Shown: piece after piece, positions 39,633-50,488 of the stretch
Numbering within the stretch: the first letter of the stretch is position 1
Layout: each line of letters opens with the position of its first letter
NCBI RefSeq assembly: GCF_021800405.1
Contig: NZ_CP084550.1
Span: 3,038,001 to 3,102,000 of the forward strand
DNA: 64,000 bases
Source of the DNA: Arthrobacter sp. FW306-07-I
GTDB taxonomy: Bacteria > Actinomycetota > Actinomycetes > Actinomycetales > Micrococcaceae
Direction: 5' to 3'
Position numbers and translations under genes: made by a program
The notes under the pieces: model-generated
Databases searched by the model: none
The model's input: the letters and a program-made list of their open reading frames with translations, nothing else
What the model was told of the DNA's origin: nothing

Positions 39633-41887
39633 GCCTTGGCTTCCTCGTCGGCGCCCGTTGCCCTTGCCTCGCTTGCTTCCGCGGCCTTGGTCTGGGCTTC
39701 CACCATTTCCTCCTGTGCTTCCTCCTGCTCGGCCATCGAGGCAAGCGAGGCGGCTGCGGAGTAGTCGACCTCTTCCTCCGGGCCCGAGTAGGCGCGCAGC
39801 ACCACCATCGACTTGGCCTGCAGCTTCAGCGTGGCGCCGGCCTTGAGGGGTTCATAGTCGTCGGCCTGGGCAGCGGTATCGAACTGCACCTCCCAGTACT
39901 GCGAGTACTCCTCAGCGGGAAGGCAAAAGTCCACTTCGTCATCGTGGGCGTTGAAGGCCATGATGAAGCTGTCATCGGTGATCCTGCGGCCGCGCGAATC
40001 CTTTTCCTGGATGCCGTCGCCGTTATAGAACACGCCAATGGTCCGGCCGAAGCCACTCCCCCAGTCCTCGGGCAGCATTTCGGTACCGTCGGTCTTCAGC
40101 CAGACGATGTCCGGCAGCTTTTCGCCCTCGCCACGACGGACCGGGCGGCCGTCGAAGAAGCGGCTGCGGCGGAAGGTGGGGTGGTCGTGGCGGAGCTTGT
40201 TGACGAAGGCGGTGAACTCCACCAGGGGCTGATCCATGGCTTCCCAGTGGATCCAGCTGAGCTCGGAATCCTGGCAGTAGGTGTTGTTGTTACCCTGCTG
40301 CGTGCGGCCCAGTTCATCGCCATGCAGCAGCATGGGGACGCCCTGGGAGAGCAGCAACGTGCCAATGAAGTTCCGCTGCTGACGGGCGCGCAGGGACAGA
40401 ACGGTTTCATCATCCGTGTCGCCTTCCACGCCGCAGTTCCAGGAGCGGTTGTGCGATTCGCCGTCGTTGTTGCCTTCGCCGTTGGCCTCGTTGTGCTTCT
40501 CGTTGTAGGACACCAGGTCCCGCATGGTGAAGCCGTCGTGCGCGGTGACGAAGTTGATCGACGCCACGGGGCGGCGGGCCGAGCTTTCGTACAGATCGGC
40601 GGAGCCGGTCAGGCGGGATGCGAACTCGCCCAAGGTAGAAGGCTCGCCGCGCCAGAAGTCGCGGACGGTGTCGCGGAACTTGCCGTTCCATTCCGTCCAC
40701 TGCGGCGGGAAGTTGCCTACCTGGTAGCCGCCGGGACCGACGTCCCACGGCTCGGCGATCAGCTTGACCTGGGAAACTACCGGGTCCTGCTGGATGAGTT
40801 CGAAGAAGGTGGAGAGCTTGTCCACATCGTAGAACTCACGGGCCAGGGTGGAGGCGAGGTCGAAGCGGAAGCCGTCCACGTGCATTTCGGTGACCCAGTA
40901 GCGCAGGGAATCCATGAGCAGCTGCAGGGAGTGCGGGTGGCGGACGTTCAGCGAGTTGCCGGTGCCGGTGTAGTCCATGTAGTGCTTGCAGTCGTTGTCC
41001 ACCAGGCGGTAGTAGGCCTGGTTGTCGATGCCCTTGAAGGACAGCGTGGGGCCCAAGTGATTGCCCTCGGCTGTGTGGTTGTAGACAACGTCGAGGATCA
41101 CTTCGATGCCGGCACGGTGCAGGTCGCGGACCATGGCTTTGAATTCCTGGACCTGGTGTCCCACGTCGCCCGTTGCGCTGTAGGTGTTCTGCGGCGCGAA
41201 GAAGCCGATGGTGTTGTAGCCCCAGTAGTTGTTGAGGCCCTTCTCCACCAGGGTGCCGTCGTTGACGAACTGGTGGACAGGCATGAGCTCGATGGCGGTG
41301 ACGCCGAGCTTCTTCATATGCTCGATCACGGCGGGGTGCGCAACACCTGCGTAAGTTCCGCGCTGCTCTTCGGGGATCTCCGGGTGCAGTTCGGTGAGGC
41401 CCTTGACGTGTGCTTCGTAGATGACCGACTGGTGGTACGGAATCTTCAGCTGGCGGTCGCCGTCCCACTCGAAGAACGGGTTGATGACAACGCCGTGCAT
41501 TGTGTGGGGCGCGGAATCGGCGTCGTTGCGGGAGTCGGGGTCGCCGAACTCGTAGGAGAAGAGCGCGGGATCCCAGTCGATCTGCCCCTGGATGGCCTTG
41601 GCATAGGGGTCCATCAGCAGCTTGTTGGGGTTGAAGCGGTTGCCGCTTTCGGGATCGTACGGCCCGTGCACGCGGTAGCCGTACTTCTGGCCGGGCTGGA
41701 TGTGGGGCAGGTAGCAGTGCCACACGTAGCCGTCCACTTCGGTCAGCTCAATCCGGGTTTCAGTCAGGTCATCGGCCAGGAGGCAGAGTTCGACCCGCTC
41801 GGCCCGTTCGCTGAACAAGGCAAAGTTAGTGCCGGTGCCGTCAAAGGTAGCTCCCAGCGGGTAGGCATTTCCAGGCCAGACTTCCAT
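39629..41887 (-). CDS. treX: glycogen debranching enzyme GlgX/TreX
   Basis: 752 residues of the GH13 isoamylase type. It cleaves alpha-1,6 branches of glycogen to supply linear chains to TreY. The N-terminal module [20 protein letters not shown] is diagnostic; [35 protein letters not shown] (nucleophile), [14 protein letters not shown] (acid) and [10 protein letters not shown] are the conserved blocks. The C-terminal 60 residues are rich in Glu and Ala. An ATG four codons earlier (41899) lacks a ribosome site, whereas the ATG at 41887 has GAGGAGC, so I chose the latter. It is the first gene of the operon and overlaps treY by 4 bases. Confidence 0.95.
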   Translation of the reverse strand: MEVWPGNAYPLGATFDGTGTNFALFSERAERVELCLLADDLTETRIELTEVDGYVWHCYLPHIQPGQKYGYRVHGPYDPESGNRFNPNKLLMDPYAKAIQGQIDWDPALFSYEFGDPDSRNDADSAPHTMHGVVINPFFEWDGDRQLKIPYHQSVIYEAHVKGLTELHPEIPEEQRGTYAGVAHPAVIEHMKKLGVTAIELMPVHQFVNDGTLVEKGLNNYWGYNTIGFFAPQNTYSATGDVGHQVQEFKAMVRDLHRAGIEVILDVVYNHTAEGNHLGPTLSFKGIDNQAYYRLVDNDCKHYMDYTGTGNSLNVRHPHSLQLLMDSLRYWVTEMHVDGFRFDLASTLAREFYDVDKLSTFFELIQQDPVVSQVKLIAEPWDVGPGGYQVGNFPPQWTEWNGKFRDTVRDFWRGEPSTLGEFASRLTGSADLYESSARRPVASINFVTAHDGFTMRDLVSYNEKHNEANGEGNNDGESHNRSWNCGVEGDTDDETVLSLRARQQRNFIGTLLLSQGVPMLLHGDELGRTQQGNNNTYCQDSELSWIHWEAMDQPLVEFTAFVNKLRHDHPTFRRSRFFDGRPVRRGEGEKLPDIVWLKTDGTEMLPEDWGSGFGRTIGVFYNGDGIQEKDSRGRRITDDSFIMAFNAHDDEVDFCLPAEEYSQYWEVQFDTAAQADDYEPLKAGATLKLQAKSMVVLRAYSGPEEEVDYSAAASLASMAEQEEAQEEMVEAQTKAAEASEARATGADEEAKA

Positions 41888-41956
41888 CGTGCTCCTCATT
41901 TATTGGTCAGCAGCAGAGGACATCAGGGCGCCCCTACTGCTGGTGCGAACTAATGC

Positions 41957-43540
41957 CTACCGTAGTGGTTGGCTGTGACTATTACGTTTCCAAGCTTCAT
42001 GTTTACTAAGCATGCTGACTTTACCCCAAATTTCGGGTAGGGCATCCGCAACGCGGCCTGCGGTGATCGGCCCGCCAGACACAGCCTCCGACGCCGCCCT
42101 CCCCGCCTGGCCGTGCAGGGCAGCGCCAAGTGCGGCGATGGCGGCCCACCGCCCGTCCGGTTCCACGCCCAGCTTCCGGAAGCGGCCGACGTCGGACCCC
42201 GCCTGGGCCAGCAGCGCACCAATGACGCCGGCCAGCACGTCCCCGCTGCCGGCAGTGGCGAGCCACGGCGTCCCGTCCGCCTGGCTGTAAGTAGCGCCCC
42301 AAGGGGCGGCGACGAGAGTCGTGGCGCCCTTGAGCAGGACGGTGGCGCCAGTGCGGTCAGCCGCATGGCGCACCGCAGCGAGCGTCCCTGCTTCCACCGC
42401 TTCCCGGTCCTCCCCGCGGCCCAGTCGCTGGAACAGCGACGCGAGCTCACCGGCGTGCGGCGTCAGCACCACGTGCGGGGCCAGGATTGCGGGCAGTGCA
42501 GGCAGCGCGCCGGCGTCGGCCACGACCGGAAGGTCCGACGCAATGGCGTCCCGGGCACGGGTCAGCTGTTCATGGTCATGCGGCCCCATGCCGGAGCCCA
42601 CCAACCAGGCCTGGACCCGGTTTTCGGCAACGGTCCCGGTGCTGCAGACAACCTCGGGGCAGGATTGGCGGACCAGGTGGGCCACCGACGGCGGGCCCAG
42701 GTACCGGACCATGCCCACCCCTGCCGCCAGGGCACCGCGGCAGGCAAGCACTGCGGCGCCCGGGTAGTCCTCGGACCCGGCCACCACACCCAGCACGCCG
42801 CGGGAGTACTTCTGGGCGCGCCGGGCCGGGTGCGGCAGGAGGCGTGCCAGGTCGGGGCCCTCGAGGCGGCGCAGGGCAGGACGGGGCAGGTGCTCCTCGA
42901 TCCCAATCGGTACCACCCGGACGCGGCCGGCATAGTCTGCGCCGGGATCGGCCAGCAACCCTGACTTTGCCCCGCCGAACGTCACGGTCAGATCAGCCGG
43001 CAGGACCGGGCCTGCAGCCTCGCCGGTATCGGCGTCCACTCCGCTGGGAAGGTCGCAGGCCACCACAAGGCCGTGGCGGTCTGCGTCCGTGATGGCCACT
43101 ACCAGGTCCGCGGCACTCCCCCGCAGCCCGCCCTGGGCGCCGGTCCCCAGGACGGCATCAATCACGACGTCGGCCGCCGCGGCTTCGTCGGCCAGTCCCG
43201 GCAGTGCCGCTTCGGTGAGCCGGTGCACCCTGCCGCCGGCACGCTCAAACGCCCCGAGGCCGGCCGGGTGGGCGGCATCCCCGGTGAGTACCGCCGTCGT
43301 CCGCATCCCACGGGCCGCGAGGAAAGCGGCGGCGTACAGGCCGTCCCCGCCGTTGTTGCCTTTGCCCGCCAGCACCACAACGCGGGCACCGTTCAGGCGG
43401 GTGCCGCGGTCCCTGAGTTCATGGACGACGGCGTTGGCCAGCCCGTGCGCGGCGCGCTGCATGAGCATGTCCCCCAGTCCGGCGGCCAGGAGGGGTTCCT
43501 CCGCTTCGCGGACCTGCGTTCCGGTATAGGCGCTGATCAT
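41957..43540 (-). CDS. nnrD: bifunctional NAD(P)HX epimerase/dehydratase
   Basis: 527 residues, a fusion. The N-terminal YjeF_N domain (about 1-215, VVVLAGKGNNGGDGLYAA) epimerises hydrated NAD(P)H. The C-terminal ribokinase-like domain dehydrates it with ADP (SRGVLGVVAGSEDYPGAAVLACRGAL, VLTPHAGELASL, TAGSGDVLAGVIGALLAQ). It repairs damaged nicotinamide cofactors. The ATG at 43540 lies 14 bases after the acpS stop. The C-terminus runs about 20 residues (KHEAWKRNSHSQPLR) past the usual end. The acpS-nnrD pairing is common in Actinobacteria. Confidence 0.94.
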   Translation of the reverse strand: MISAYTGTQVREAEEPLLAAGLGDMLMQRAAHGLANAVVHELRDRGTRLNGARVVVLAGKGNNGGDGLYAAAFLAARGMRTTAVLTGDAAHPAGLGAFERAGGRVHRLTEAALPGLADEAAAADVVIDAVLGTGAQGGLRGSAADLVVAITDADRHGLVVACDLPSGVDADTGEAAGPVLPADLTVTFGGAKSGLLADPGADYAGRVRVVPIGIEEHLPRPALRRLEGPDLARLLPHPARRAQKYSRGVLGVVAGSEDYPGAAVLACRGALAAGVGMVRYLGPPSVAHLVRQSCPEVVCSTGTVAENRVQAWLVGSGMGPHDHEQLTRARDAIASDLPVVADAGALPALPAILAPHVVLTPHAGELASLFQRLGRGEDREAVEAGTLAAVRHAADRTGATVLLKGATTLVAAPWGATYSQADGTPWLATAGSGDVLAGVIGALLAQAGSDVGRFRKLGVEPDGRWAAIAALGAALHGQAGRAASEAVSGGPITAGRVADALPEIWGKVSMLSKHEAWKRNSHSQPLR

Positions 43541-43554
43541 GGCGTCCGCCCGGC

Positions 43555-43902
43555 TCAGCCCTCGGCCAGGACCGTGGCCGTGGCGATTCCGCCGTCGTGG
43601 CTAATGGACAGGTGCCAGCGCTTCACGCCCTTGGCCTCGGCTACCGCCAGGACCGTCCCTTTCACCTGGACGGTAGGGCCGTTCTGGTCGAGGCCGATCC
43701 AGCAGTCCTGCCAGTTCATGCCGGCAGGGGCGCCCAGCACCTTTGCTACCGCTTCCTTCGCGGCGAACCGGGCAGCCAGGGACCGGGTGTTCAGCTCCCG
43801 TTCCGCAGGTACGAACAGGCGGTCCTTCAAACCCGGCGTCCGTTCCAGCTGGCGGCCGAACCGCTCGATGTCTACTACGTCTACCCCAATGCCAACGATC
43901 AT
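43555..43902 (-). CDS. acpS: holo-[acyl-carrier-protein] synthase
   Basis: 115 residues. It transfers 4'-phosphopantetheine from CoA to acyl carrier protein. The N-terminal [15 protein letters not shown] (magnesium-binding Asp) and the central [15 protein letters not shown] (Glu and Lys) are diagnostic; [22 protein letters not shown] ends the protein. The frame is open further upstream. The ATG at 43902 gives the family N-terminus exactly, and a TAGAAT box lies 7 nt before it, so a leaderless start is likely. It is followed by nnrD 14 bases on. Confidence 0.96.
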   Translation of the reverse strand: MIVGIGVDVVDIERFGRQLERTPGLKDRLFVPAERELNTRSLAARFAAKEAVAKVLGAPAGMNWQDCWIGLDQNGPTVQVKGTVLAVAEAKGVKRWHLSISHDGGIATATVLAEG

Positions 43903-43909
43903 GCGGTTC

Positions 43910-43915
43910 ATTCTA
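43910..43915 (-). promoter_or_regulatory. -10 box, leaderless acpS-nnrD transcript
   Basis: TAGAAT on the minus strand, seven bases before the ATG at 43902. It overlaps an alternative upstream ATG (43911), which argues against that start. Confidence 0.5.
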
Positions 43916-44116
43916 CGGTCGCACCCCTCCGCGGGGAGCCGGTCCACGCCGCTGGCCCCGGCTGTCCGCCATCAGCGGAAAACGTGACTTTCGGGCTGGC
44001 CGCGCGGAGCGCACCCTGACATCCCGGGGCCTTCAGTGGCCGGAGCGGGCCAGAAGTTACGCACACCCGCCCGGCCCCAGATATTAAGTTTCTCCAGTCG
44101 CTGGAGATAATGGCCT

Positions 44117-44626
44117 ATGGACAACTCGAGAGGCTCCCAGCCGCCACGGAGGAGAAGACCTTGGCGAAGGATTTTCAAAGGAGTCCTGATCGCACTCGCC
44201 GTCATCGCTGCTCCGCTTCTTCTGTTTCAGGCGTCGTACGTATTGGGAACGGCCCGGATGGTGTCCCTCGCCGACAGGCTTCACCCGTTGGCCGAGTGGG
44301 AACCGGATGGTGATAACGTCAGCGGCGGCGTCTTCTGCGTCCCTGTCGCTGTGCCTTGCGACAGCATGTGGCGCCAGTACAGGACGCAGCAGCCGCCCGC
44401 GCCCGCCGATATCCGCCAACTAACCGTGGCGGCGGGGCTGGACGGGAAAGTGAACGGGGACTGTGAAACGTCTCCCCTTCCTGCGAATGTCACCGGAATG
44501 TACACAGCATGCAGCGCAGCCGGAGTGTTGGACGGCTACGACGTTGAGGTTCGGGTGCTGAAGTTGGCAGAGAACGACCCGGAACGGATCATCCAGTTCC
44601 GGCTAAGCAGCATCAAAAACCGCTAG
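44117..44626 (+). CDS. hypothetical membrane-anchored protein
   Basis: 169 residues. A basic N-terminus (PPRRRRPWRR) precedes one hydrophobic segment, GVLIALAVIAAPLLLFQASYVLG (about 22-44). The outer domain of about 120 residues has four Cys (two in VFCVPVAVPCDS, then GDC and TAC), which may form disulfides outside the membrane. No family is recognised. The ATG at 44117 follows a 7-bp inverted repeat (44091-44107) that contains the likely GGAG ribosome site. Third-position GC is lower than in the flanking housekeeping genes. Confidence 0.7.
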   Translation: MDNSRGSQPPRRRRPWRRIFKGVLIALAVIAAPLLLFQASYVLGTARMVSLADRLHPLAEWEPDGDNVSGGVFCVPVAVPCDSMWRQYRTQQPPAPADIRQLTVAAGLDGKVNGDCETSPLPANVTGMYTACSAAGVLDGYDVEVRVLKLAENDPERIIQFRLSSIKNR

Positions 44627-44636
44627 GCAAAACAGA

Positions 44637-44662
44637 AACCCCGGGCCGCGGGGCCCGGGGTT
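44637..44662. terminator. bidirectional hairpin between the hypothetical gene and glmS
   Basis: A perfect 11-bp stem (AACCCCGGGCC and complement) with a GCGG loop, lying between two convergent stops. It is GC-rich with short flanking A/T, so termination strength is uncertain. Confidence 0.7.
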
Positions 44663-44684
44663 CAGCTGTCCTGCGTTATTCCGC

Positions 44685-46577
44685 TTATTCGACGGTGACG
44701 CTCTTGGCGAGGTTGCGCGGCTGGTCCACGTCGTAGCCCTTGGCTGCGGCGAGTTCCGCGGCGAAGATCTGCAGCGGGACGGTGGTCAGCAGGGGCATGA
44801 GCAGGGTGGGGGTTTCGGGGACATAGAAGACGTGCTCGGCGTAGGCCTTCACGGCCTGGTCGCCTTCCTCCGCGATGACCAGCGTCCGGGCGCCGCGGGC
44901 GCGGACTTCCTGGATGTTGGAGATCACCTTGGCGTGCAGTGATTCGCGCCCGCGCGGGGACGGGACCACCACGAACACCGGCTGGCCTTCATCGATCAGG
45001 GCGATGGGGCCGTGCTTAAGCTCACCGGCGGCAAAGCCCTCGGCGTGGATGTACGCGATCTCCTTGAGCTTCAGCGCACCTTCCAGGGCCACGGGGTAGC
45101 CCACGTGCCGGCCCAGGAACAGCACGGACTTCTCGTTCGCCATGGACCGGGCCAGTTCGCGCAGGGGTCCGGCGTTGTCCAGGATGGTTTGGATCTTGGC
45201 GGGGATCTTGTTCAGGTCCGCCAGGACGTCCTTGATCTGGCCCGAGAAGATGTTCCCGCGCAGCTGTGCCAGGTACAGGCCCAGCAGGTACGCGGCGGTG
45301 ATCTGGGCCAGGAACGCCTTGGTGGAGGCCACCGCGATTTCCGGGCCGGCGTGCGTATACAGCACGGCGTCGGACTCGCGCGGGATGGTGGAGCCGTTGG
45401 TGTTGCAGATCGAGATGGTCTTGGCGCCCTGCTCGCGGGCGTACCGGACGGCCATCAGGGTGTCCATCGTTTCACCGGACTGGGAGATGGAGACCACCAG
45501 GGTGTTCTCGTCCAGGATCGGGTCCCGGTAGCGGAACTCGTGCGCCAGCTCCACCTCGGTGGGGATCCGGCACCAGTTCTCGATGGCGTACTTCGCCACC
45601 GTGCCCGCATAGGCGGCGGTGCCGCAGGCCAGCACGATGATCTTGTTGACCTGCTTCAGCAGTTCAGGATCGATCCGCAGCTCATCCAGGGTCAGCTTGC
45701 CCTCCAGGTCCGACCGGCCCAGCAGGGTCTGCGCCACGGCATCGGGCTGGTCGTGGATTTCCTTCTCCATGAACGAGGAGAAACCACCCTTCTCCGCCGA
45801 GGCCGGGTCCCAGTCCACGTGGTATTCCTTGCCCTGGGCCGGGTTGCCGAAGAAATCGGTGATCACCACACTGTCGGCGGTGATGGTCACGATCTGGTCC
45901 TGGCCGAGCTCCACCGCGCGGCGGGTGTAGTCGATGAACCCGGACACGTCCGAGCCCAGGAAGTTCTCCCCTTCACCCAGGCCCACCACCAGCGGCGAGT
46001 TGCGGCGGGCGGCCACCACGACGTCGGGCTGGTCGGCATGCACGGCCAAAAGCGTGAAGGCGCCCTCGAGGCGCGGGCAGGCCAGCTCCATCGCCCGGGT
46101 CAGGCCACCATTTGCCGGGTCCCCGCCCAACTGGTTGCGCAGGATGTCCGCCAGCAGCGCGGCAGCGACCTCGGTGTCCGTCTCGGACAGGAACTCCACA
46201 CCCTTCTCCAGCAGTTCCAGCTTGAGCTCGGCGAAGTTTTCGATGATGCCGTTGTGGATCACGGCGAGCTTGCCGCCGTCAGCCAGGTGCGGGTGCGCGT
46301 TACGGTCCGTCGGGCCGCCGTGCGTCGCCCATCGGGTGTGCCCGATCCCGGTCAGGGTCTCCGGCAGCGGCCGGGCCTCCAGCTCACCAAGCAGGTTGCT
46401 CAGCTTCCCGGACTTCTTACGGGACTCGATGTTCCCCTGGGACACCACAGCAACACCGGCAGAGTCATAACCGCGGTACTCCAGGCGGCGCAGTCCCTCA
46501 AGGACAACGTCCAACGCACTGTGACCATTAATTGCACCGTCAACCGGACGGCCTACATACCCCACGATTCCACACAT
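44685..46577 (-). CDS. glmS: glutamine--fructose-6-phosphate aminotransferase (isomerizing)
   Basis: 630 residues. It makes glucosamine 6-phosphate from fructose 6-phosphate and glutamine, the first step to UDP-GlcNAc. The glutaminase domain begins with the catalytic Cys2 in MCGIVGYVG, and has LRRLEYRGYDSAGVAV and GIGHTRWATHG. Two SIS domains follow (VVSISQSGETMDTLMAVRYA; LFLGRHVGYPVALEGALKLKEIAYIHAEGF), and the C-terminus is DVDQPRNLAKSVTVE. TAGTCT lies 7 nt before the ATG and there is no ribosome site, so the transcript is likely leaderless. Its product is used by GlmM, encoded 4 kb away on the same strand. Confidence 0.98.
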   Translation of the reverse strand: MCGIVGYVGRPVDGAINGHSALDVVLEGLRRLEYRGYDSAGVAVVSQGNIESRKKSGKLSNLLGELEARPLPETLTGIGHTRWATHGGPTDRNAHPHLADGGKLAVIHNGIIENFAELKLELLEKGVEFLSETDTEVAAALLADILRNQLGGDPANGGLTRAMELACPRLEGAFTLLAVHADQPDVVVAARRNSPLVVGLGEGENFLGSDVSGFIDYTRRAVELGQDQIVTITADSVVITDFFGNPAQGKEYHVDWDPASAEKGGFSSFMEKEIHDQPDAVAQTLLGRSDLEGKLTLDELRIDPELLKQVNKIIVLACGTAAYAGTVAKYAIENWCRIPTEVELAHEFRYRDPILDENTLVVSISQSGETMDTLMAVRYAREQGAKTISICNTNGSTIPRESDAVLYTHAGPEIAVASTKAFLAQITAAYLLGLYLAQLRGNIFSGQIKDVLADLNKIPAKIQTILDNAGPLRELARSMANEKSVLFLGRHVGYPVALEGALKLKEIAYIHAEGFAAGELKHGPIALIDEGQPVFVVVPSPRGRESLHAKVISNIQEVRARGARTLVIAEEGDQAVKAYAEHVFYVPETPTLLMPLLTTVPLQIFAAELAAAKGYDVDQPRNLAKSVTVE

Positions 46578-46584
46578 AGGCTCA

Positions 46585-46590
46585 AGACTA
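46585..46590 (-). promoter_or_regulatory. -10 box, leaderless glmS
   Basis: TAGTCT on the minus strand, seven bases before the ATG of glmS. The divergent coaA has CAGAAT at 46697-46702, six bases before its GTG. Confidence 0.5.
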
Positions 46591-46708
46591 TCGGCAGCGT
46601 GCCTGTTGCTCTAAACCGGCAGGCGCCGATAATAAGCGTCCGTGACGTACGCCGCGCTGAGCAGGGGCGTCATTTCGCGATGGGCCGGGCGCGGGGCAGA
46701 ATCTTTAG

Positions 46709-47674
46709 GTGACTTCGCAACGCAACGACGCGAACGGGGAGGGTGCCTCGCCGTTCGTGGAGCTGGACCGGCAAACCTGGTCCCGCCTCGCCGCCCAAAT
46801 GGAGCAGCCCCTTAATGAAGAGGACGTGCTGCGCCTTCGCGGGCTCGGCGATCCCCTGGACATCAACGAAGTCAGGGACGTCTACCTGCCGTTGTCCCGG
46901 CTCCTGCACCTGTATGTGGAGGCGGCAGGGCAGCTGCACGCAGCCACCACCACGTTCCTGGGTGAACAGACCCAGCGCACCCCGTTCGTCATCGGCGTGG
47001 CCGGTTCCGTGGCTGTCGGCAAGTCCACCATTGCCCGCGTGCTGCGGGAGATGCTGCGCCGCTGGCCGGGCACCCCGAACGTGGAGCTGATCACCACCGA
47101 CGGCTTCCTCTACCCCCTGGCCGAGCTCAAGCGTCGGCAGCTGCTGGACCGAAAGGGCTTCCCGGAGTCGTACGACCGCCGCGCGCTGCTGCGGTTCGTG
47201 AGCGAGATCAAGGGCGGCGCCGAGGAAGTGCGCGCACCCTGGTACTCCCACGTCACGTACGACATCGTGCCCGGCAAGGAAGTGGTGGTTCGCCGCCCGG
47301 ACGTCCTCATCGTGGAGGGCCTCAACGTGCTGGCCCCGGCCCGGCCCCGGCACGACGGCCGCCAGGGCCTGGCCCTGAGCGACTTCTTTGACTTCTCCAT
47401 CTACGTGGACGCGAAGACCTCCTACATCGAGGAGTGGTACGTGGACCGGTTCCGGAAGCTGCGCAGCACGGCGTTCGCGCAGCCGGAGTCCTACTTCCAC
47501 CGCTATGCCACCCTGTCCGACGAGGAAGCCGAGAGCACCGCGCGCGACATCTGGAAGCGGATCAACGAGCCCAACCTGGAGGAGAACGTGCTTCCCACAC
47601 GGGGCCGCGCGCAGCTGGTACTGACCAAAGAGGCGGACCACTCCATCCGGCGCATGCTGCTCCGGAAGGTGTAG
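46709..47674 (+). CDS. coaA: type I pantothenate kinase
   Basis: 321 residues. It phosphorylates pantothenate, the first step of coenzyme A synthesis. [13 protein letters not shown] near the N-terminus, the P-loop [17 protein letters not shown] near residue 95, [28 protein letters not shown] and the C-terminal [19 protein letters not shown] are typical of bacterial CoaA. The GTG at 46709 has no ribosome site but CAGAAT 6 nt upstream. It is divergent from glmS and followed 5 bases later by a carboxypeptidase gene. Confidence 0.96.
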   Translation: MTSQRNDANGEGASPFVELDRQTWSRLAAQMEQPLNEEDVLRLRGLGDPLDINEVRDVYLPLSRLLHLYVEAAGQLHAATTTFLGEQTQRTPFVIGVAGSVAVGKSTIARVLREMLRRWPGTPNVELITTDGFLYPLAELKRRQLLDRKGFPESYDRRALLRFVSEIKGGAEEVRAPWYSHVTYDIVPGKEVVVRRPDVLIVEGLNVLAPARPRHDGRQGLALSDFFDFSIYVDAKTSYIEEWYVDRFRKLRSTAFAQPESYFHRYATLSDEEAESTARDIWKRINEPNLEENVLPTRGRAQLVLTKEADHSIRRMLLRKV

Positions 47675-47679
47675 CACAG

Positions 47680-48564
<885 letters not shown>

Positions 48565-48574
48565 GGGCGTGCGT

Positions 48575-48580
48575 TAGGTT
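48575..48580 (+). promoter_or_regulatory. -10 box, leaderless mscL
   Basis: TAGGTT, seven bases before the ATG of mscL at 48588; no ribosome site. Confidence 0.4.
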
Positions 48581-48587
48581 GGATTCC

Positions 48588-48992
48588 ATGCTTAATGGAT
48601 TCAAAAACTTCATCATGAAGGGCAATGTGGTTGACCTTGCGGTCGCCGTGGTCATGGGTACTGCGTTCGGTGCGGTGGTGACGGCGCTGGTGAACAAGGT
48701 GCTGATGCCCTTCGTCTCCGGCCTGGTAGGGGCGCCCAATTTCGACAGCTTCGCGAGGGTGGAGCTGAACGGCAACGCCATTGAGTTCGGGGTGCTGCTG
48801 ACTGCGGTGGTGAACTTCCTGCTGATTGCTGCAGCCATCTACTTTGTGGTGGTGATGCCGATGAACATCATGATCGAGCGCCGGAACCGCCGGCTGGGGA
48901 TCAATAAGGACGTGAAGAAGGACGCCGCCGAGGATCCGCAGGTGGCGCTGCTGACCGAGATCCGGGATGCGCTGAAAGAACGTTCCCTGTAA
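48588..48992 (+). CDS. mscL: large-conductance mechanosensitive channel
   Basis: 134 residues. It is a homopentameric membrane channel that opens under tension to release solutes on osmotic downshock. The N-terminal MLNGFKNFIMKGNVVDLAVAVVMGTAFGAVVTALV contains the pore-lining first helix. The second membrane helix is FGVLLTAVVNFLLIAAAIYFVVV, and the C-terminal helix bundle ends LLTEIRDALKERS. The ATG at 48588 gives the family N-terminus; TAGGTT lies 7 nt upstream. Confidence 0.97.
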   Translation: MLNGFKNFIMKGNVVDLAVAVVMGTAFGAVVTALVNKVLMPFVSGLVGAPNFDSFARVELNGNAIEFGVLLTAVVNFLLIAAAIYFVVVMPMNIMIERRNRRLGINKDVKKDAAEDPQVALLTEIRDALKERSL

Positions 48993-49007
48993 GTCTTGTT
49001 GCAGCAA

Positions 49008-49040
49008 AGTGGCCCGTCTCCCTATGGGAGGCGGGCCACT
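49008..49040. terminator. bidirectional hairpin between mscL and glmM
   Basis: A 15-bp stem (AGTGGCCCGTCTCCC and partner) with one G-T mismatch and a 3-base loop, between convergent stops. TCTT follows on the plus strand. Confidence 0.78.
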
Positions 49041-49053
49041 CTTCTAGGTGTGC

Positions 49054-50415
49054 CTAGTTCGAGGCGAGCTCCAGCGCGAGTTCGCTCCGGACCACCTGGG
49101 CCAGGTGTTCGGCGATGGACTGGGCGGTCTCTTCGTCTGCGGCTTCCACCATCACGCGGACCACGGGCTCGGTCCCGGACGGGCGGAGCAGGACGCGGCC
49201 GGTTTCGCCGAGCGCAGCTTCCGCCGCCGCAACAGCCTGGGCCAGGACGTCGTTGCTGCGCACGCCGCTGCGGTCCACGCCCTTGACGTTGATGAGAACC
49301 TGCGGGAGCTTGGTCATCACGGTGGCCAGCTCCTTGAGCGGCTTTCCGGTGAGGGCCACCTGCGCGGCGAGCTGCAGGCCGGTAAGGAGGCCGTCGCCGG
49401 TGGTTGCGTGGTCGGAGAAGATGACGTGGCCGGACTGTTCGCCGCCCAGGTTGTAGCCGCCGTCGCGCATGCCTTCAAGGACGTAGCGGTCCCCCACCGC
49501 GGTTTCCACGATGGTGATGCCCGCCTCGCGGAGGGCGATCTTGAGGCCCAGGTTGCTCATGACGGTAACCACCAGGACGTCGTCCCTGAGCTTGCCGGAC
49601 TTCTTGAGCGCTACCGCGAGGATCGCCATGATCTGGTCGCCGTCCACCTCGTTGCCTTCGTGGTCCACGGCAAGGCAGCGGTCCGCGTCGCCGTCATGGG
49701 CGATGCCCAGGTTGGCGCCGTACTTGACCACGGCTTCCTTGAGCGGGCCGAGGTGGGTGGAGCCGACACCGTCATTGATGTTCAGGCCGTCCGGATCTGC
49801 GCCGATGACGATGACATCCGCGCCGGCGTCCTTGAAAAGCTGGGGCGAGCAGCCGCTGGCGGCGCCGTTCGCGCAGTCCAGCACCACCGTAAGGCCATCG
49901 AGGCGGTGCGGGAGCGTGCGGAGCAGGTGGACGATGTAGCGGTCCTCGGCGTCGGAGAAGCGCTGGATGCGGCCCACGTCGGCGCCGGTGGGGCGGACGG
50001 CTTCCTTGCTCATCTGGGCTTCGATGGCGTCCTCCACCTCGTCCGGCAGCTTCTGGCCGCCGCGGGCGAAGAACTTGATGCCGTTGTCCGGTGCCGGGTT
50101 GTGGGAGGCGGAGATCATGACACCGAAGTCGGCATCCAGGTCTGCGACCAGGTAGGCAGCGGCGGGGGTGGGCAGGACACCCGCATCGTAGACGTCGATG
50201 CCTGAGCTGGAGAGGCCGGCTTCCACGGCGGCGGCGATGAATTCGCCGCTGGCTCGCGGGTCACGGGCCAGCACGGCGCGGGGCCTCGCACCGTTGGCAG
50301 CGCGGTCATGGCCGAGCACGACGGCGGCCGCCTGGGCCAACTGCAGGGCCAGTTCTGCTGTCAGCAGGCCGTTGGCCAGCCCCCGGACACCATCTGTTCC
50401 AAATAATCTAGACAC
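49054..50415 (-). CDS. glmM: phosphoglucosamine mutase
   Basis: 453 residues. It interconverts glucosamine 6- and 1-phosphate on the way to UDP-GlcNAc. It starts [15 protein letters not shown]. The phosphoserine loop is [17 protein letters not shown], the metal-binding loop [13 protein letters not shown], the sugar-binding loop [13 protein letters not shown], and the phosphate-binding [15 protein letters not shown] lies near the C-terminus. The GTG at 50415 has TACACT 6 nt upstream and no ribosome site. It follows rpsI in the conserved actinobacterial order, but here a small gene and a gap of about 490 bases separate the two. Confidence 0.97.
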   Translation of the reverse strand: MSRLFGTDGVRGLANGLLTAELALQLAQAAAVVLGHDRAANGARPRAVLARDPRASGEFIAAAVEAGLSSSGIDVYDAGVLPTPAAAYLVADLDADFGVMISASHNPAPDNGIKFFARGGQKLPDEVEDAIEAQMSKEAVRPTGADVGRIQRFSDAEDRYIVHLLRTLPHRLDGLTVVLDCANGAASGCSPQLFKDAGADVIVIGADPDGLNINDGVGSTHLGPLKEAVVKYGANLGIAHDGDADRCLAVDHEGNEVDGDQIMAILAVALKKSGKLRDDVLVVTVMSNLGLKIALREAGITIVETAVGDRYVLEGMRDGGYNLGGEQSGHVIFSDHATTGDGLLTGLQLAAQVALTGKPLKELATVMTKLPQVLINVKGVDRSGVRSNDVLAQAVAAAEAALGETGRVLLRPSGTEPVVRVMVEAADEETAQSIAEHLAQVVRSELALELASN

Positions 50416-50421
50416 CGGTCA

Positions 50422-50427
50422 AGTGTA
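50422..50427 (-). promoter_or_regulatory. -10 box, leaderless glmM
   Basis: TACACT on the minus strand, six bases before the GTG of glmM. Confidence 0.45.
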
Positions 50428-50488
50428 GAGGATGGGGCTGCTGCAGTTTGAAACAGCTGGCCAGCGGCTTTAAGCGTGCTTCGTGTGT

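Noticed and set aside
39944..41953. A 669-codon plus-strand open frame
   Set aside because: Antisense shadow of treX; long only because GC-rich codons rarely give stops on the other strand.
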